Notes under the pieces: generated by a model | Seen by the model: the letters and a program-made list of their open reading frames with translations, nothing else | What the model was told of the DNA's origin: nothing | Databases searched by the model: none | In this document: piece by piece, positions 46,781 to 62,700 of the stretch | Layout: the number at the start of each line of letters is the position of its first letter | Numbering within the stretch: the stretch's first letter is position 1 | Assembly: GCA_964020085.1 (NCBI GenBank) | Contig: OZ026595.1 | Coordinates: forward strand, 15,435,922 to 15,499,921 | DNA length: 64,000 nucleotides | DNA from: Micromussa lordhowensis | Taxonomy: Eukaryota > Cnidaria > Anthozoa > Scleractinia > Lobophylliidae | Direction: 5' to 3' | Translations under genes and position numbers: made by a program

Positions 46781-49700
46781 CTAACGGCTTAATTTGGACT
46801 CTCTCATAATACATACTGTAACATTTTAGGCCAATAACTAACGGCTTAATTTGGACTCTCTCATAATACATACTGTAACATTTTAGGCCAATAACTAACG
46901 GCTTAATTTGGATTCTCTCATAATACATACTGTAACATTTTAGGCCAATAACTAACGGCTTAATTTGGACTCTCTCATAATACATACTGTAACATTTTAG
47001 GCCAATAACTAACGGCTTAATTTGGACTCTCTCATAATACATACTGTAACATTTTAGGCCAATAACTAACGGCTTAATTTGGACTCTCTCATAATACATA
47101 CTGTAACATTTTAGGCAAATAACTAACGGCTTAATTTGGACTCTCTCATAATACATACTGTAACATTTTAGGCCAATAACTAACGGCTTAATTTGGATTC
47201 TCTTATAATACATACTGTAACATTTTAGGCCAATAACTAACGGCTTAATTTGGACTCTCTCATAATACATACTGTAACATTTTAGGCCAATAACTAACGG
47301 CTTAATTTGGACTCTCTCATAATACATACTGTAACATTTTAGGCCAATAACTAACGGCTTAATTTGGACTCTCTCATAATACATACTGTAACATTTTAGG
47401 CCAATAACTAACGGCTTACTTTGGACTCTCTCATAATACATACTGTAACATTTTAGGCCAATAACTAACGGCTTAATTTGGACTCTCTCATAATACATAC
47501 TGTAACATTTTAGGCCAATAACTAACGGCTTAATTTGGATTCTCTTATAATACATACTGTAACATTTTAGGCCAATAACTAACGGCTTAATTTGGACTCT
47601 CTCATAATACATACTGTAACATTTTAGGCCAATAACTAACGGCTTAATTTGGACTCTCTCATAATACATACTGTAACATTTAGGCAAATAACTAACGGCT
47701 TAATTTGGACTCTCTCATAATACATACTGTAGCATTTTAGGCCAATGACTAACGGCTTAATTTGGACTCTCTCATAATACATACTGTAACATTTTAGGCC
47801 AATAACTAACGGCTTAATTTGGACTCTCTCATAATACATACTGTAACATTTTAGGCCAATAACTAACGGCTTAATTTGGACTCTCTCATAATACATACTG
47901 TAACATTTTAGGCCAATAACTAACGGCTTAGTTTGGATTCTCTTATAATACATACTGTAACATTTTAGGCCAATAACTAACGGCTTAATTTGGATTCTCT
48001 TATAATACATACTGTAACATTTTAGGCCAATAACTAACGGCTTAATTTGGACTCTCTCATAATACATACTGTAACATTTTAGGCCAATAACTAACGGCTT
48101 AATTTGGATTCTCTTATAATACATACTGTAACATTTTAGGCCAATAACTAACGGCTTAGTTTGGATTCTCTCATAATACATACTGTAACATTTTAGGCCA
48201 ATAACTAACGGCTTAATTTGGATTCTCTTATAATACATACTGTAACATTTTAGGCCAATAACTAACGGCTTAATTTGGACTCTCTCATAATACATACTGT
48301 AACATTTTAGGCCAATAACTAACGGCTTAATTTGGACTCTCTCATAATACATACTGTAACATTTTAGGCAAATAACTAACGGCTTAATTTGGACTCTCTC
48401 ATAATACATACTGTAACATTTTAGGCCAATAACTAACGGCTTAGTTTGGATTCTCTTATAATACATACTGTAACATTTTAGGCCAATAACTAACGGCTTA
48501 ATTTGGATTCTCTGATAATACATACTGTAACATTTTAGGCCAATAACTAACGGCTTAATTTGGACTCTCTCATAATACATACTGTAACATTTAGGCAAAT
48601 AACTAACGGCTTAATTTGGACTCTCTCATAATACATACTGTAGCATTTTAGGCCAATGACTAACGGCTTAATTTGGACTCTCTCATAATACATACTGTAA
48701 CATTTTAGGCCAATAACTAACGGCTTAATTTGGACTCTCTCATAATACATACTGTAACATTTTAGGCAAATAACTAACGGCTTAATTTGGACTCTCTCAT
48801 AATACATACTGTAACATTTTAGGCCAATAACTAACGGCTTAGTTTGGATTCTCTTATAATACATACTGTAACATTTTAGGCCAATAACTAACGGCTTAAT
48901 TTGGATTCTCTTATAATACATACTGTAACATTTTAGGCCAATAACTAACGGCTTAGTTTGGATTCTCTCATAATACATACTGTAACATTTTAGGCCAATA
49001 ACTAACGGCTTAATTTGGATTCTCTTATAATACATACTGTAACATTTTAGGCCAATAACTAACGGCTTAATTTGGACTCTCTCATAATACATACTGTAAC
49101 ATTTTAGGCCAATAACTAACGGCTTAATTTGGACTCTCTCATAATACATACTGTAACATTTTAGGCAAATAACTAACGGCTTAATTTGGACTCTCTCATA
49201 ATACATACTGTAACATTTTAGGCCAATAACTAACGGCTTAGTTTGGATTCTCTTATAATACATACTGTAACATTTTAGGCCAATAACTAACGGCTTAATT
49301 TGGATTCTCTGATAATACATACTGTAACATTTTAGGCCAATAACTAACGGCTTAATTTGGACTCTCTCATAATACATACTGTAACATTTAGGCAAATAAC
49401 TAACGGCTTAATTTGGACTCTCTCATAATACATACTGTAGCATTTTAGGCCAATGACTAACGGCTTAATTTGGACTCTCTCATAATACATACTGTAACAT
49501 TTTAGGCCAATAACTAACGGCTTAATTTGGACTCTCTCATAATACATACTGTAACATTTTAGGCAAATAACTAACGGCTTAATTTGGACTCTCTCATAAT
49601 ACATACTGTAACATTTTAGGCCAATAACTAACGGCTTAGTTTGGATTCTCTTATAATACATACTGTAACATTTTAGGCCAATAACTAACGGCTTAATTTG

Positions 49701-52700
49701 GATTCTCTTATAATACATACTGTAACATTTTAGGCCAATAACTAACGGCTTAGTTTGGATTCTCTCATAATACATACTGTAACATTTTAGGCCAATAACT
49801 AACGGCTTAATTTGGATTCTCTTATAATACATACTGTAACATTTTAGGCCAATAACTAACGGCTTAATTTGGACTCTCTCATAATACATACTGTAACATT
49901 TTAGGCCAATAACTAACGGCTTAATTTGGACTCTCTCATAATACATACTGTAACATTTTAGGCAAATAACTAACGGCTTAATTTGGACTCTCTCATAATA
50001 CATACTGTAACATTTTAGGCCAATAACTAACGGCTTAGTTTGGATTCTCTTATAATACATACTGTAACATTTTAGGCCAATAACTAACGGCTTAATTTGG
50101 ATTCTCTGATAATACATACTGTAACATTTTAGGCAAATAACTAACGGCTTAATTTGGACTCTCTCATAATACATACTGTAACATTTTAGGCCAATAACTA
50201 ACGGCTTAGTTTGGATTCTCTTATAATACATACTGTAACATTTTAGGCCAATAACTAACGGCTTAATTTGGATTCTCTTATAATACATACTGTAACATTT
50301 TAGGCCAATAACTAACGGCTTAATTTGGACTCTCTCATAATACATACTGTAACATTTTAGGCCAATAACTAACGGCTTAATTTGGATTCTCTTATAATAC
50401 ATACTGTAACATTTTAGGCCAATAACTAACGGCTTAGTTTGGATTCTCTTATAATACATACTGTAACATTTTAGGCCAATAACTAACGGCTTAATTTGGA
50501 CTCTCTCATAATACATACTGTAACATTTTAGGCCAATAACTAACGGCTTAATTTGGACTCTCTCATAATACATACTGTAACATTTTAGGCCAATAACTAA
50601 CGGCTTAATTTGGATTCTCTCATAATACATACTGTAACATTTTAGGCCAATAACTAACGGCTTAATTTGGACTCTCTCATAATACATACTGTAACATTTT
50701 AGGCCAATAACTAACGGCTTAATTTGGACTCTCTCATAATACATACTGTAACATTTTAGGCCAATAACTAACGGCTTAATTTGGACTCTCTCATAATACA
50801 TACTGTAACATTTTAGGCAAATAACTAACGGCTTAATTTGGACTCTCTCATAATACATACTGTAACATTTTAGGCCAATAACTAACGGCTTAATTTGGAT
50901 TCTCTTATAATACATACTGTAACATTTTAGGCCAATAACTAACGGCTTAATTTGGACTCTCTCATAATACATACTGTAACATTTTAGGCCAATAACTAAC
51001 GGCTTAATTTGGACTCTCTCATAATACATACTGTAACATTTTAGGCCAATAACTAACGGCTTAATTTGGACTCTCTCATAATACATACTGTAACATTTTA
51101 GGCCAATAACTAACGGCTTACTTTGGACTCTCTCATAATACATACTGTAACATTTTAGGCCAATAACTAACGGCTTAATTTGGACTCTCTCATAATACAT
51201 ACTGTAACATTTTAGGCCAATAACTAACGGCTTAATTTGGATTCTCTTATAATACATACTGTAACATTTTAGGCCAATAACTAACGGCTTAATTTGGACT
51301 CTCTCATAATACATACTGTAACATTTTAGGCCAATAACTAACGGCTTAATTTGGACTCTCTCATAATACATACTGTAACATTTAGGCAAATAACTAACGG
51401 CTTAATTTGGACTCTCTCATAATACATACTGTAGCATTTTAGGCCAATGACTAACGGCTTAATTTGGACTCTCTCATAATACATACTGTAACATTTTAGG
51501 CCAATAACTAACGGCTTAATTTGGACTCTCTCATAATACATACTGTAACATTTTAGGCCAATAACTAACGGCTTAATTTGGACTCTCTCATAATACATAC
51601 TGTAACATTTTAGGCCAATAACTAACGGCTTAATTTGGACTCTCTCATAATACATACTGTAACATTTTAGGCCAATAACTAACGGCTTAATTTGGACTCT
51701 CTCATAATACATACTGTAACATTTTAGGCCAATAACTAACGGCTTAATTTGGATTCTCTTATAATACATACTGTAACATTTTAGGCCAATAACTAACGGC
51801 TTAGTTTGGATTCTCTTATAATACATACTGTAACATTTTAGGCCAATAACTAACGGCTTAATTTGGACTCTCTCATAATACATACTGTAACATTTTAGGC
51901 CAATAACTAACGGCTTAGTTTGGATTCTCTCATAATACATACTGTAACATTTTAGGCCAATAACTAACGGCTTAATTTGGATTCTCTTATAATACATACT
52001 GTAACATTTTAGGCCAATAACTAACGGCTTAATTTGGACTCTCTCATAATACATACTGTAACATTTTAGGCCAATAACTAACGGCTTAATTTGGACTCTC
52101 TCATAATACATACTGTAACATTTTAGGCAAATAACTAACGGCTTAATTTGGACTCTCTCATAATACATACTGTAACATTTTAGGCCAATAACTAACGGCT
52201 TAGTTTGGATTCTCTTATAATACATACTGTAACATTTTAGGCCAATAACTAACGGCTTAATTTGGATTCTCTGATAATACATACTGTAACATTTTAGGCC
52301 AATAACTAACGGCTTAATTTGGACTCTCTCATAATACATACTGTAACATTTAGGCAAATAACTAACGGCTTAATTTGGACTCTCTCATAATACATACTGT
52401 AGCATTTTAGGCCAATGACTAACGGCTTAATTTGGACTCTCTCATAATACATACTGTAACATTTTAGGCCAATAACTAACGGCTTAATTTGGACTCTCTC
52501 ATAATACATACTGTAACATTTTAGGCAAATAACTAACGGCTTAATTTGGACTCTCTCATAATACATACTGTAACATTTTAGGCCAATAACTAACGGCTTA
52601 GTTTGGATTCTCTTATAATACATACTGTAACATTTTAGGCCAATAACTAACGGCTTAATTTGGATTCTCTTATAATACATACTGTAACATTTTAGGCCAA

Positions 52701-54030
52701 TAACTAACGGCTTAATTTGGACTCTCTCATAATACATACTGTAACATTTTAGGCCAATAACTAACGGCTTAATTTGGATTCTCTTATAATACATACTGTA
52801 ACATTTTAGGCCAATAACTAACGGCTTAGTTTGGATTCTCTTATAATACATACTGTAACATTTTAGGCCAATAACTAACGGCTTAATTTGGACTCTCTCA
52901 TAATACATACTGTAACATTTTAGGCCAATAACTAACGGCTTAGTTTGGATTCTCTCATAATACATACTGTAACATTTTAGGCCAATAACTAACGGCTTAA
53001 TTTGGATTCTCTTATAATACATACTGTAACATTTTAGGCCAATAACTAACGGCTTAGTTTGGATTCTCTTATAATACATACTGTAACATTTTAGGCCAAT
53101 AACTAACGGCTTAATTTGGATTCTCTTATAATACATACTGTAACATTTTAGGCCAATGACTAACGGCTTAATTTGGACTCTCTCATAATACATACTGTAA
53201 CATTTTAGGCCAATAACTAACGGCTTAATTTGGATTCTCTTATAATACATACTGTAACATTTTAGGCCAATAACTAACGGCTTAGTTTGGATTCTCTTAT
53301 AATACATACTGTAACATTTTAGGCCAATAACTAACGGCTTAATTTGGATTCTCTTATAATACATACTGTAACATTTTAGGCCAATAACTAACGGCTTAAT
53401 TTGGACTCTCTCATAATACATACTGTAACATTTTAGGCCAATAACTAACGGCTTAATTTGGATTCTCTTATAATACATACTGTAACATTTTAGGCCAATA
53501 ACTAACGGCTTAGTTTGGATTCTCTCATAATACATACTGTAACATTTTAGGCCAATAACTAACGGCTTAATTTGGATTCTCTTATAATACATACTGTAAC
53601 ATTTTAGGCCAATAACTAACGGCTTAATTTGGACTCTCTCATAATACATACTGTAACATTTTAGGCCAATAACTAACGGCTTAATTTGGACTCTCTCATA
53701 ATACATACTGTAACATTTTAGGCCAATAACTAACGGCTTAATTTGGATTCTCTTATAATACATACTGTAACATTTTAGGCCAATAACTAACGGCTTAGTT
53801 TGGATTCTCTTATAATACATACTGTAACATTTTAGGCCAATAACTAACGGCTTAATTTGGATTCTCTTATAATACATACTGTAACATTTTAGGCCAATGA
53901 CTAACGGCTTAATTTGGAATCTCTCATAATACATACTGTAGCATTTTAGGCCAATGACTAACGGCTTAGTTTGGATTCTCTTATAATACATACTGTAACA
54001 TTTTAGGCCAATAACTAACGGCTTAATTTG

Positions 54031-57000
54031 GAGTCACATATAATACATACTGTAGCATTTTAGGCCAATAACTAACGGCTTAGTTTGGATTCTCTCATAA
54101 TACATACTGTAGCATTTTAGGCCAATAACTAACGGCTTAATTTGGAGTCACATATAATACATACTGTAGCATTTTAGGCCAATGACTAACGGCTTAGTTT
54201 GGATTCTCTCATAATACATACTGTAACATTTTAGGCCAATAACTAACGGCTTAATTTGGACTCTCTTATAATACATACTGTAACATTTTAGGCCAATAAT
54301 TAACGGCTTAATTTGGACTCTCTCATAATACATACTGTAACATTTTAGGCCAATAACTAACGGCTTAATTTGGACTCTCTCATAATACATACTGTAACAT
54401 TTTAGGCCAATAACTAACGGCTTAATTTGGATTCTCTTATAATACATACTGTAACATTTTAGGCCAATAACTAACGGCTTAGTTTGGATTCTCTTATAAT
54501 ACATACTGTAACATTTTAGGCCAATAACTAACGGCTTAATTTGGATTCTCTTATAATACATACTGTAACATTTTAGGCCAATAACTAACGGCTTAATTTG
54601 GACTCTCTCATAATACATACTGTAACATTTTAGGCCAATAACTAACGGCTTAATTTGGATTCTCTTATAATACATACTGTAACATTTTAGGCCAATAACT
54701 AACGGCTTAGTTTGGATTCTCTCATAATACATACTGTAACATTTTAGGCCAATAACTAACGGCTTAATTTGGATTCTCTTATAATACATACTGTAACATT
54801 TTAGGCCAATAACTAACGGCTTAATTTGGACTCTCTCATAATACATACTGTAACATTTTAGGCCAATAACTAACGGCTTAATTTGGACTCTCTCATAATA
54901 CATACTGTAACATTTTAGGCAAATAACTAACGGCTTAATTTGGACTCTCTCATAATACATACTGTAACATTTTAGGCCAATAACTAACGGCTTAGTTTGG
55001 ATTCTCTTATAATACATACTGTAACATTTTAGGCCAATAACTAACGGCTTAATTTGGATTCTCTGATAATACATACTGTAACATTTTAGGCCAATAACTA
55101 ACGGCTTAATTTGGACTCTCTCATAATACATACTGTAACATTTAGGCAAATAACTAACGGCTTAATTTGGACTCTCTCATAATACATACTGTAGCATTTT
55201 AGGCCAATGACTAACGGCTTAATTTGGACTCTCTCATAATACATACTGTAACATTTTAGGCCAATAACTAACGGCTTAATTTGGACTCTCTCATAATACA
55301 TACTGTAACATTTTAGGCAAATAACTAACGGCTTAATTTGGACTCTCTCATAATACATACTGTAACATTTTAGGCCAATAACTAACGGCTTAGTTTGGAT
55401 TCTCTTATAATACATACTGTAACATTTTAGGCCAATAACTAACGGCTTAATTTGGATTCTCTTATAATACATACTGTAACATTTTAGGCCAATAACTAAC
55501 GGCTTAATTTGGACTCTCTCATAATACATACTGTAACATTTTAGGCCAATAACTAACGGCTTAATTTGGATTCTCTTATAATACATACTGTAACATTTTA
55601 GGCAAATAACTAACGGCTTAATTTGGACTCTCTCATAATACATACTGTAGCATTTTAGGCCAATGACTAACGGCTTAATTTGGACTCTCTCATAATACAT
55701 ACTGTAACATTTTAGGCCAATAACTAACGGCTTAATTTGGACTCTCTCATAATACATACTGTAACATTTTAGGCAAATAACTAACGGCTTAATTTGGACT
55801 CTCTCATAATACATACTGTAACATTTTAGGCCAATAACTAACGGCTTAGTTTGGATTCTCTTATAATACATACTGTAACATTTTAGGCCAATAACTAACG
55901 GCTTAATTTGGATTCTCTTATAATACATACTGTAACATTTTAGGCCAATAACTAACGGCTTAATTTGGACTCTCTCATAATACATACTGTAACATTTTAG
56001 GCCAATAATTAACGGCTTAATTTGGACTCTCTCATAATACATACTGTAACATTTTAGGCCAATAACTAACGGCTTAATTTGGACTCTCTCATAATACATA
56101 CTGTAACATTTTAGGCCAATAACTAACGGCTTAATTTGGAGTCACATATAATACATACTGTAGCATTTTAGGCCAATAACTAACGGCTTAGTTTGGATTC
56201 TCTCATAATACATACTGTAGCATTTTAGGCCAACAACTAACGGCTTAATTTGGAGTCACATATAATACATACTGTAGCATTTTAGGCCAATGACTAACGG
56301 CTTAGTTTGGATTCTCTCATAATACATACTGTAACATTTTAGGCCAATAACTAACGGCTTAATTTGGACTCTCTTATAATACATACTGTAACATTTTAGG
56401 CCAATAATTAACGGCTTAATTTGGACTCTCTCATAATACATACTGTAACATTTTAGGCCAATAACTAACGGCTTAATTTGGACTCTCTCATAATACATAC
56501 TGTAACATTTTAGGCCAATAACTAACGGCTTAATTTGGATTCTCTTATAATACATACTGTAACATTTTAGGCCAATAACTAACGGCTTAATTTGGACTCT
56601 CTCATAATACATACTGTAACATTTTAGGCCAATAACTAACGGCTTAATTTGGATTCTCTTATAATACATACTGTAACATTTTAGGCCAATAACTAACGGC
56701 TTAGTTTGGATTCTCTTATAATACATACTGTAACATTTTAGGCCAATAACTAACGGCTTAATTTGGATTCTCTTATAATACATACTGTAACATTTTAGGC
56801 CAATAACTAACGGCTTAATTTGGACTCTCTCATAATACATACTGTAACATTTTAGGCCAATAACTAACGGCTTAATTTGGACTCTCTCATAATACATACT
56901 GTAACATTTTAGGCCAATAACTAACGGCTTAATTTGGATTCTCTTATAATACATACTGTAACATTTTAGGCCAATAACTAACGGCTTAGTTTGGATTCTC

Positions 57001-60000
57001 TTATAATACATACTGTAACATTTTAGGCCAATAACTAACGGCTTAATTTGGATTCTCTTATAATACATACTGTAACATTTTAGGCCAATGACTAACGGCT
57101 TAATTTGGAATCTCTCATAATACATACTGTAGCATTTTAGGCCAATGACTAACGGCTTAGTTTGGATTCTCTTATAATACATACTGTAACATTTTAGGCC
57201 AATAACTAACGGCTTAATTTGGAGTCACATATAATACATACTGTAGCATTTTAGGCCAATAACTAACGGCTTAGTTTGGATTCTCTCATAATACATACTG
57301 TAGCATTTTAGGCCAATAACTAACGGCTTAATTTGGAGTCACATATAATACATACTGTAGCATTTTAGGCCAATGACTAACGGCTTAGTTTGGATTCTCT
57401 CATAATACATACTGTAACATTTTAGGCCAATAACTAACGGCTTAATTTGGACTCTCTTATAATACATACTGTAACATTTTAGGCCAATAATTAACGGCTT
57501 AATTTGGACTCTCTCATAATACATACTGTAACATTTTAGGCCAATAACTAACGGCTTAATTTGGACTCTCTCATAATACATACTGTAACATTTTAGGCCA
57601 ATAACTAACGGCTTAATTTGGATTCTCTTATAATACATACTGTAACATTTTAGGCCAATAACTAACGGCTTAGTTTGGATTCTCTTATAATACATACTGT
57701 AACATTTTAGGCCAATAACTAACGGCTTAATTTGGATTCTCTTATAATACATACTGTAACATTTTAGGCCAATAACTAACGGCTTAATTTGGACTCTCTC
57801 ATAATACATACTGTAACATTTTAGGCCAATAACTAACGGCTTAATTTGGATTCTCTTATAATACATACTGTAACATTTTAGGCCAATAACTAACGGCTTA
57901 GTTTGGATTCTCTCATAATACATACTGTAACATTTTAGGCCAATAACTAACGGCTTAATTTGGATTCTCTTATAATACATACTGTAACATTTTAGGCCAA
58001 TAACTAACGGCTTAATTTGGACTCTCTCATAATACATACTGTAACATTTTAGGCCAATAACTAACGGCTTAATTTGGACTCTCTCATAATACATACTGTA
58101 ACATTTTAGGCAAATAACTAACGGCTTAATTTGGACTCTCTCATAATACATACTGTAACATTTTAGGCCAATAACTAACGGCTTAGTTTGGATTCTCTTA
58201 TAATACATACTGTAACATTTTAGGCCAATAACTAACGGCTTAATTTGGATTCTCTGATAATACATACTGTAACATTTTAGGCCAATAACTAACGGCTTAA
58301 TTTGGACTCTCTCATAATACATACTGTAACATTTAGGCAAATAACTAACGGCTTAATTTGGACTCTCTCATAATACATACTGTAGCATTTTAGGCCAATG
58401 ACTAACGGCTTAATTTGGACTCTCTCATAATACATACTGTAACATTTTAGGCCAATAACTAACGGCTTAATTTGGACTCTCTCATAATACATACTGTAAC
58501 ATTTTAGGCAAATAACTAACGGCTTAATTTGGACTCTCTCATAATACATACTGTAACATTTTAGGCCAATAACTAACGGCTTAGTTTGGATTCTCTTATA
58601 ATACATACTGTAACATTTTAGGCCAATAACTAACGGCTTAATTTGGATTCTCTTATAATACATACTGTAACATTTTAGGCCAATAACTAACGGCTTAATT
58701 TGGACTCTCTCATAATACATACTGTAACATTTTAGGCCAATAACTAACGGCTTAATTTGGATTCTCTTATAATACATACTGTAACATTTTAGGCAAATAA
58801 CTAACGGCTTAATTTGGACTCTCTCATAATACATACTGTAGCATTTTAGGCCAATGACTAACGGCTTAATTTGGACTCTCTCATAATACATACTGTAACA
58901 TTTTAGGCCAATAACTAACGGCTTAATTTGGACTCTCTCATAATACATACTGTAACATTTTAGGCAAATAACTAACGGCTTAATTTGGACTCTCTCATAA
59001 TACATACTGTAACATTTTAGGCCAATAACTAACGGCTTAGTTTGGATTCTCTTATAATACATACTGTAACATTTTAGGCCAATAACTAACGGCTTAATTT
59101 GGATTCTCTTATAATACATACTGTAACATTTTAGGCCAATAACTAACGGCTTAATTTGGACTCTCTCATAATACATACTGTAACATTTTAGGCCAATAAC
59201 TAACGGCTTAATTTGGATTCTCTTATAATACATACTGTAACATTTTAGGCCAATAACTAACGGCTTAGTTTGGATTCTCTTATAATACATACTGTAACAT
59301 TTTAGGCCAATAACTAACGGCTTAATTTGGAGTCACATATAATACATACTGTAGCATTTTAGGCCAATAACTAACGGCTTAGTTTGGATTCTCTCATAAT
59401 ACATACTGTAGCATTTTAGGCCAATAACTAACGGCTTAATTTGGAGTCACATATAATACATACTGTAGCATTTTAGGCCAATGACTAACGGCTTAGTTTG
59501 GATTCTCTCATAATACATACTGTAACATTTTAGGCCAATAACTAACGGCTTAATTTGGACTCTCTTATAATACATACTGTAACATTTTAGGCCAATAATT
59601 AACGGCTTAATTTGGACTCTCTCATAATACATACTGTAACATTTTAGGCCAATAACTAACGGCTTAATTTGGACTCTCTCATAATACATACTGTAACATT
59701 TTAGGCCAATAACTAACGGCTTAATTTGGATTCTCTTATAATACATACTGTAACATTTTAGGCCAATAACTAACGGCTTAGTTTGGATTCTCTTATAATA
59801 CATACTGTAACATTTTAGGCCAATAACTAACGGCTTAATTTGGATTCTCTTATAATACATACTGTAACATTTTAGGCCAATAACTAACGGCTTAATTTGG
59901 ACTCTCTCATAATACATACTGTAACATTTTAGGCCAATAACTAACGGCTTAATTTGGATTCTCTTATAATACATACTGTAACATTTTAGGCCAATAACTA

Positions 60001-62700
60001 ACGGCTTAGTTTGGATTCTCTCATAATACATACTGTAACATTTTAGGCCAATAACTAACGGCTTAATTTGGATTCTCTTATAATACATACTGTAACATTT
60101 TAGGCCAATAACTAACGGCTTAATTTGGACTCTCTCATAATACATACTGTAACATTTTAGGCCAATAACTAACGGCTTAATTTGGACTCTCTCATAATAC
60201 ATACTGTAACATTTTAGGCAAATAACTAACGGCTTAATTTGGACTCTCTCATAATACATACTGTAACATTTTAGGCCAATAACTAACGGCTTAGTTTGGA
60301 TTCTCTTATAATACATACTGTAACATTTTAGGCCAATAACTAACGGCTTAATTTGGATTCTCTGATAATACATACTGTAACATTTTAGGCCAATAACTAA
60401 CGGCTTAATTTGGACTCTCTCATAATACATACTGTAACATTTAGGCAAATAACTAACGGCTTAATTTGGACTCTCTCATAATACATACTGTAGCATTTTA
60501 GGCCAATGACTAACGGCTTAATTTGGACTCTCTCATAATACATACTGTAACATTTTAGGCCAATAACTAACGGCTTAATTTGGACTCTCTCATAATACAT
60601 ACTGTAACATTTTAGGCAAATAACTAACGGCTTAATTTGGACTCTCTCATAATACATACTGTAACATTTTAGGCCAATAACTAACGGCTTAGTTTGGATT
60701 CTCTTATAATACATACTGTAACATTTTAGGCCAATAACTAACGGCTTAATTTGGATTCTCTTATAATACATACTGTAACATTTTAGGCCAATAACTAACG
60801 GCTTAATTTGGACTCTCTCATAATACATACTGTAACATTTTAGGCCAATAACTAACGGCTTAATTTGGATTCTCTTATAATACATACTGTAACATTTTAG
60901 GCCAATAACTAACGGCTTAGTTTGGATTCTCTTATAATACATACTGTAACATTTTAGGCCAATAACTAACGGCTTAATTTGGACTCTCTCATAATACATA
61001 CTGTAACATTTTAGGCCAATAACTAACGGCTTAGTTTGGATTCTCTCATAATACATACTGTAACATTTTAGGCCAATAACTAACGGCTTAATTTGGATTC
61101 TCTTATAATACATACTGTAACATTTTAGGCCAATAACTAACGGCTTAGTTTGGATTCTCTTATAATACATACTGTAACATTTTAGGCCAATAACTAACGG
61201 CTTAATTTGGATTCTCTTATAATACATACTGTAACATTTTAGGCCAATGACTAACGGCTTAATTTGGACTCTCTCATAATACATACTGTAACATTTTAGG
61301 CCAATAACTAACGGCTTAATTTGGATTCTCTTATAATACATACTGTAACATTTTAGGCCAATAACTAACGGCTTAGTTTGGATTCTCTTATAATACATAC
61401 TGTAACATTTTAGGCCAATAACTAACGGCTTAATTTGGATTCTCTTATAATACATACTGTAACATTTTAGGCCAATAACTAACGGCTTAGTTTGGATTCT
61501 CTTATAATACATACTGTAACATTTTAGGCCAATAACTAACGGCTTAATTTGGAGTCACATATAATACATACTGTAGCATTTTAGGCCAATAACTAACGGC
61601 TTAGTTTGGATTCTCTCATAATACATACTGTAGCATTTTAGGCCAATAACTAACGGCTTAATTTGGAGTCACATATAATACATACTGTAGCATTTTAGGC
61701 CAATGACTAACGGCTTAGTTTGGATTCTCTCATAATACATACTGTAACATTTTAGGCCAATAACTAACGGCTTAATTTGGACTCTCTTATAATACATACT
61801 GTAACATTTTAGGCCAATAATTAACGGCTTAATTTGGACTCTCTCATAATACATACTGTAACATTTTAGGCCAATAACTAACGGCTTAATTTGGACTCTC
61901 TCATAATACATACTGTAACATTTTAGGCCAATAACTAACGGCTTAATTTGGATTCTCTTATAATACATACTGTAACATTTTAGGCCAATAACTAACGGCT
62001 TAGTTTGGATTCTCTTATAATACATACTGTAACATTTTAGGCCAATAACTAACGGCTTAATTTGGATTCTCTTATAATACATACTGTAACATTTTAGGCC
62101 AATAACTAACGGCTTAATTTGGACTCTCTCATAATACATACTGTAACATTTTAGGCCAATAACTAACGGCTTAATTTGGATTCTCTTATAATACATACTG
62201 TAACATTTTAGGCCAATAACTAACGGCTTAGTTTGGATTCTCTCATAATACATACTGTAACATTTTAGGCCAATAACTAACGGCTTAATTTGGATTCTCT
62301 TATAATACATACTGTAACATTTTAGGCCAATAACTAACGGCTTAATTTGGACTCTCTCATAATACATACTGTAACATTTTAGGCCAATAACTAACGGCTT
62401 AATTTGGACTCTCTCATAATACATACTGTAACATTTTAGGCAAATAACTAACGGCTTAATTTGGACTCTCTCATAATACATACTGTAACATTTTAGGCCA
62501 ATAACTAACGGCTTAGTTTGGATTCTCTTATAATACATACTGTAACATTTTAGGCCAATAACTAACGGCTTAATTTGGATTCTCTGATAATACATACTGT
62601 AACATTTTAGGCCAATAACTAACGGCTTAATTTGGACTCTCTCATAATACATACTGTAACATTTAGGCAAATAACTAACGGCTTAATTTGGACTCTCTCA
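54031..62700. repeat. 37/39-monomer higher-order repeat with paired stop monomers
   Basis: GAGTCACATATAATAC monomers, which put TGA in the minus-strand frame, occur in pairs 114 bp apart at 54,031/54,145, 56,139/56,253, 57,222/57,336, 59,330/59,444 and 61,552/61,666. Pair-to-pair steps are 2108, 1083, 2108 and 2222 bases, i.e. 37 (minus 1 bp), 19, 37 (minus 1 bp) and 39 (minus 1 bp) monomers. Blocks 54,148-55,149, 57,339-58,340, 59,447-60,448 and 61,669-62,670 translate identically over 333 codons. Confidence 0.9.

Larger units (their letters stand above)
38241..62676. repeat. 1-bp-deleted marker monomer, 12 copies
   Basis: ACATTTAGGCAAAT (one T fewer than standard, always with GGCAAAT) occurs with its ATTTAGG starting at 38,241, 45,080, 46,333, 47,678, 48,589, 49,386, 51,380, 52,348, 55,140, 58,331, 60,439 and 62,661. 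Spacings minus the deleted base are whole numbers of monomers (120, 22, 24 less a 22-bp deletion, 16, 14, 35, 17, 49, 56, 37, 39). Each shifts the minus-strand frame. Confidence 0.95.
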
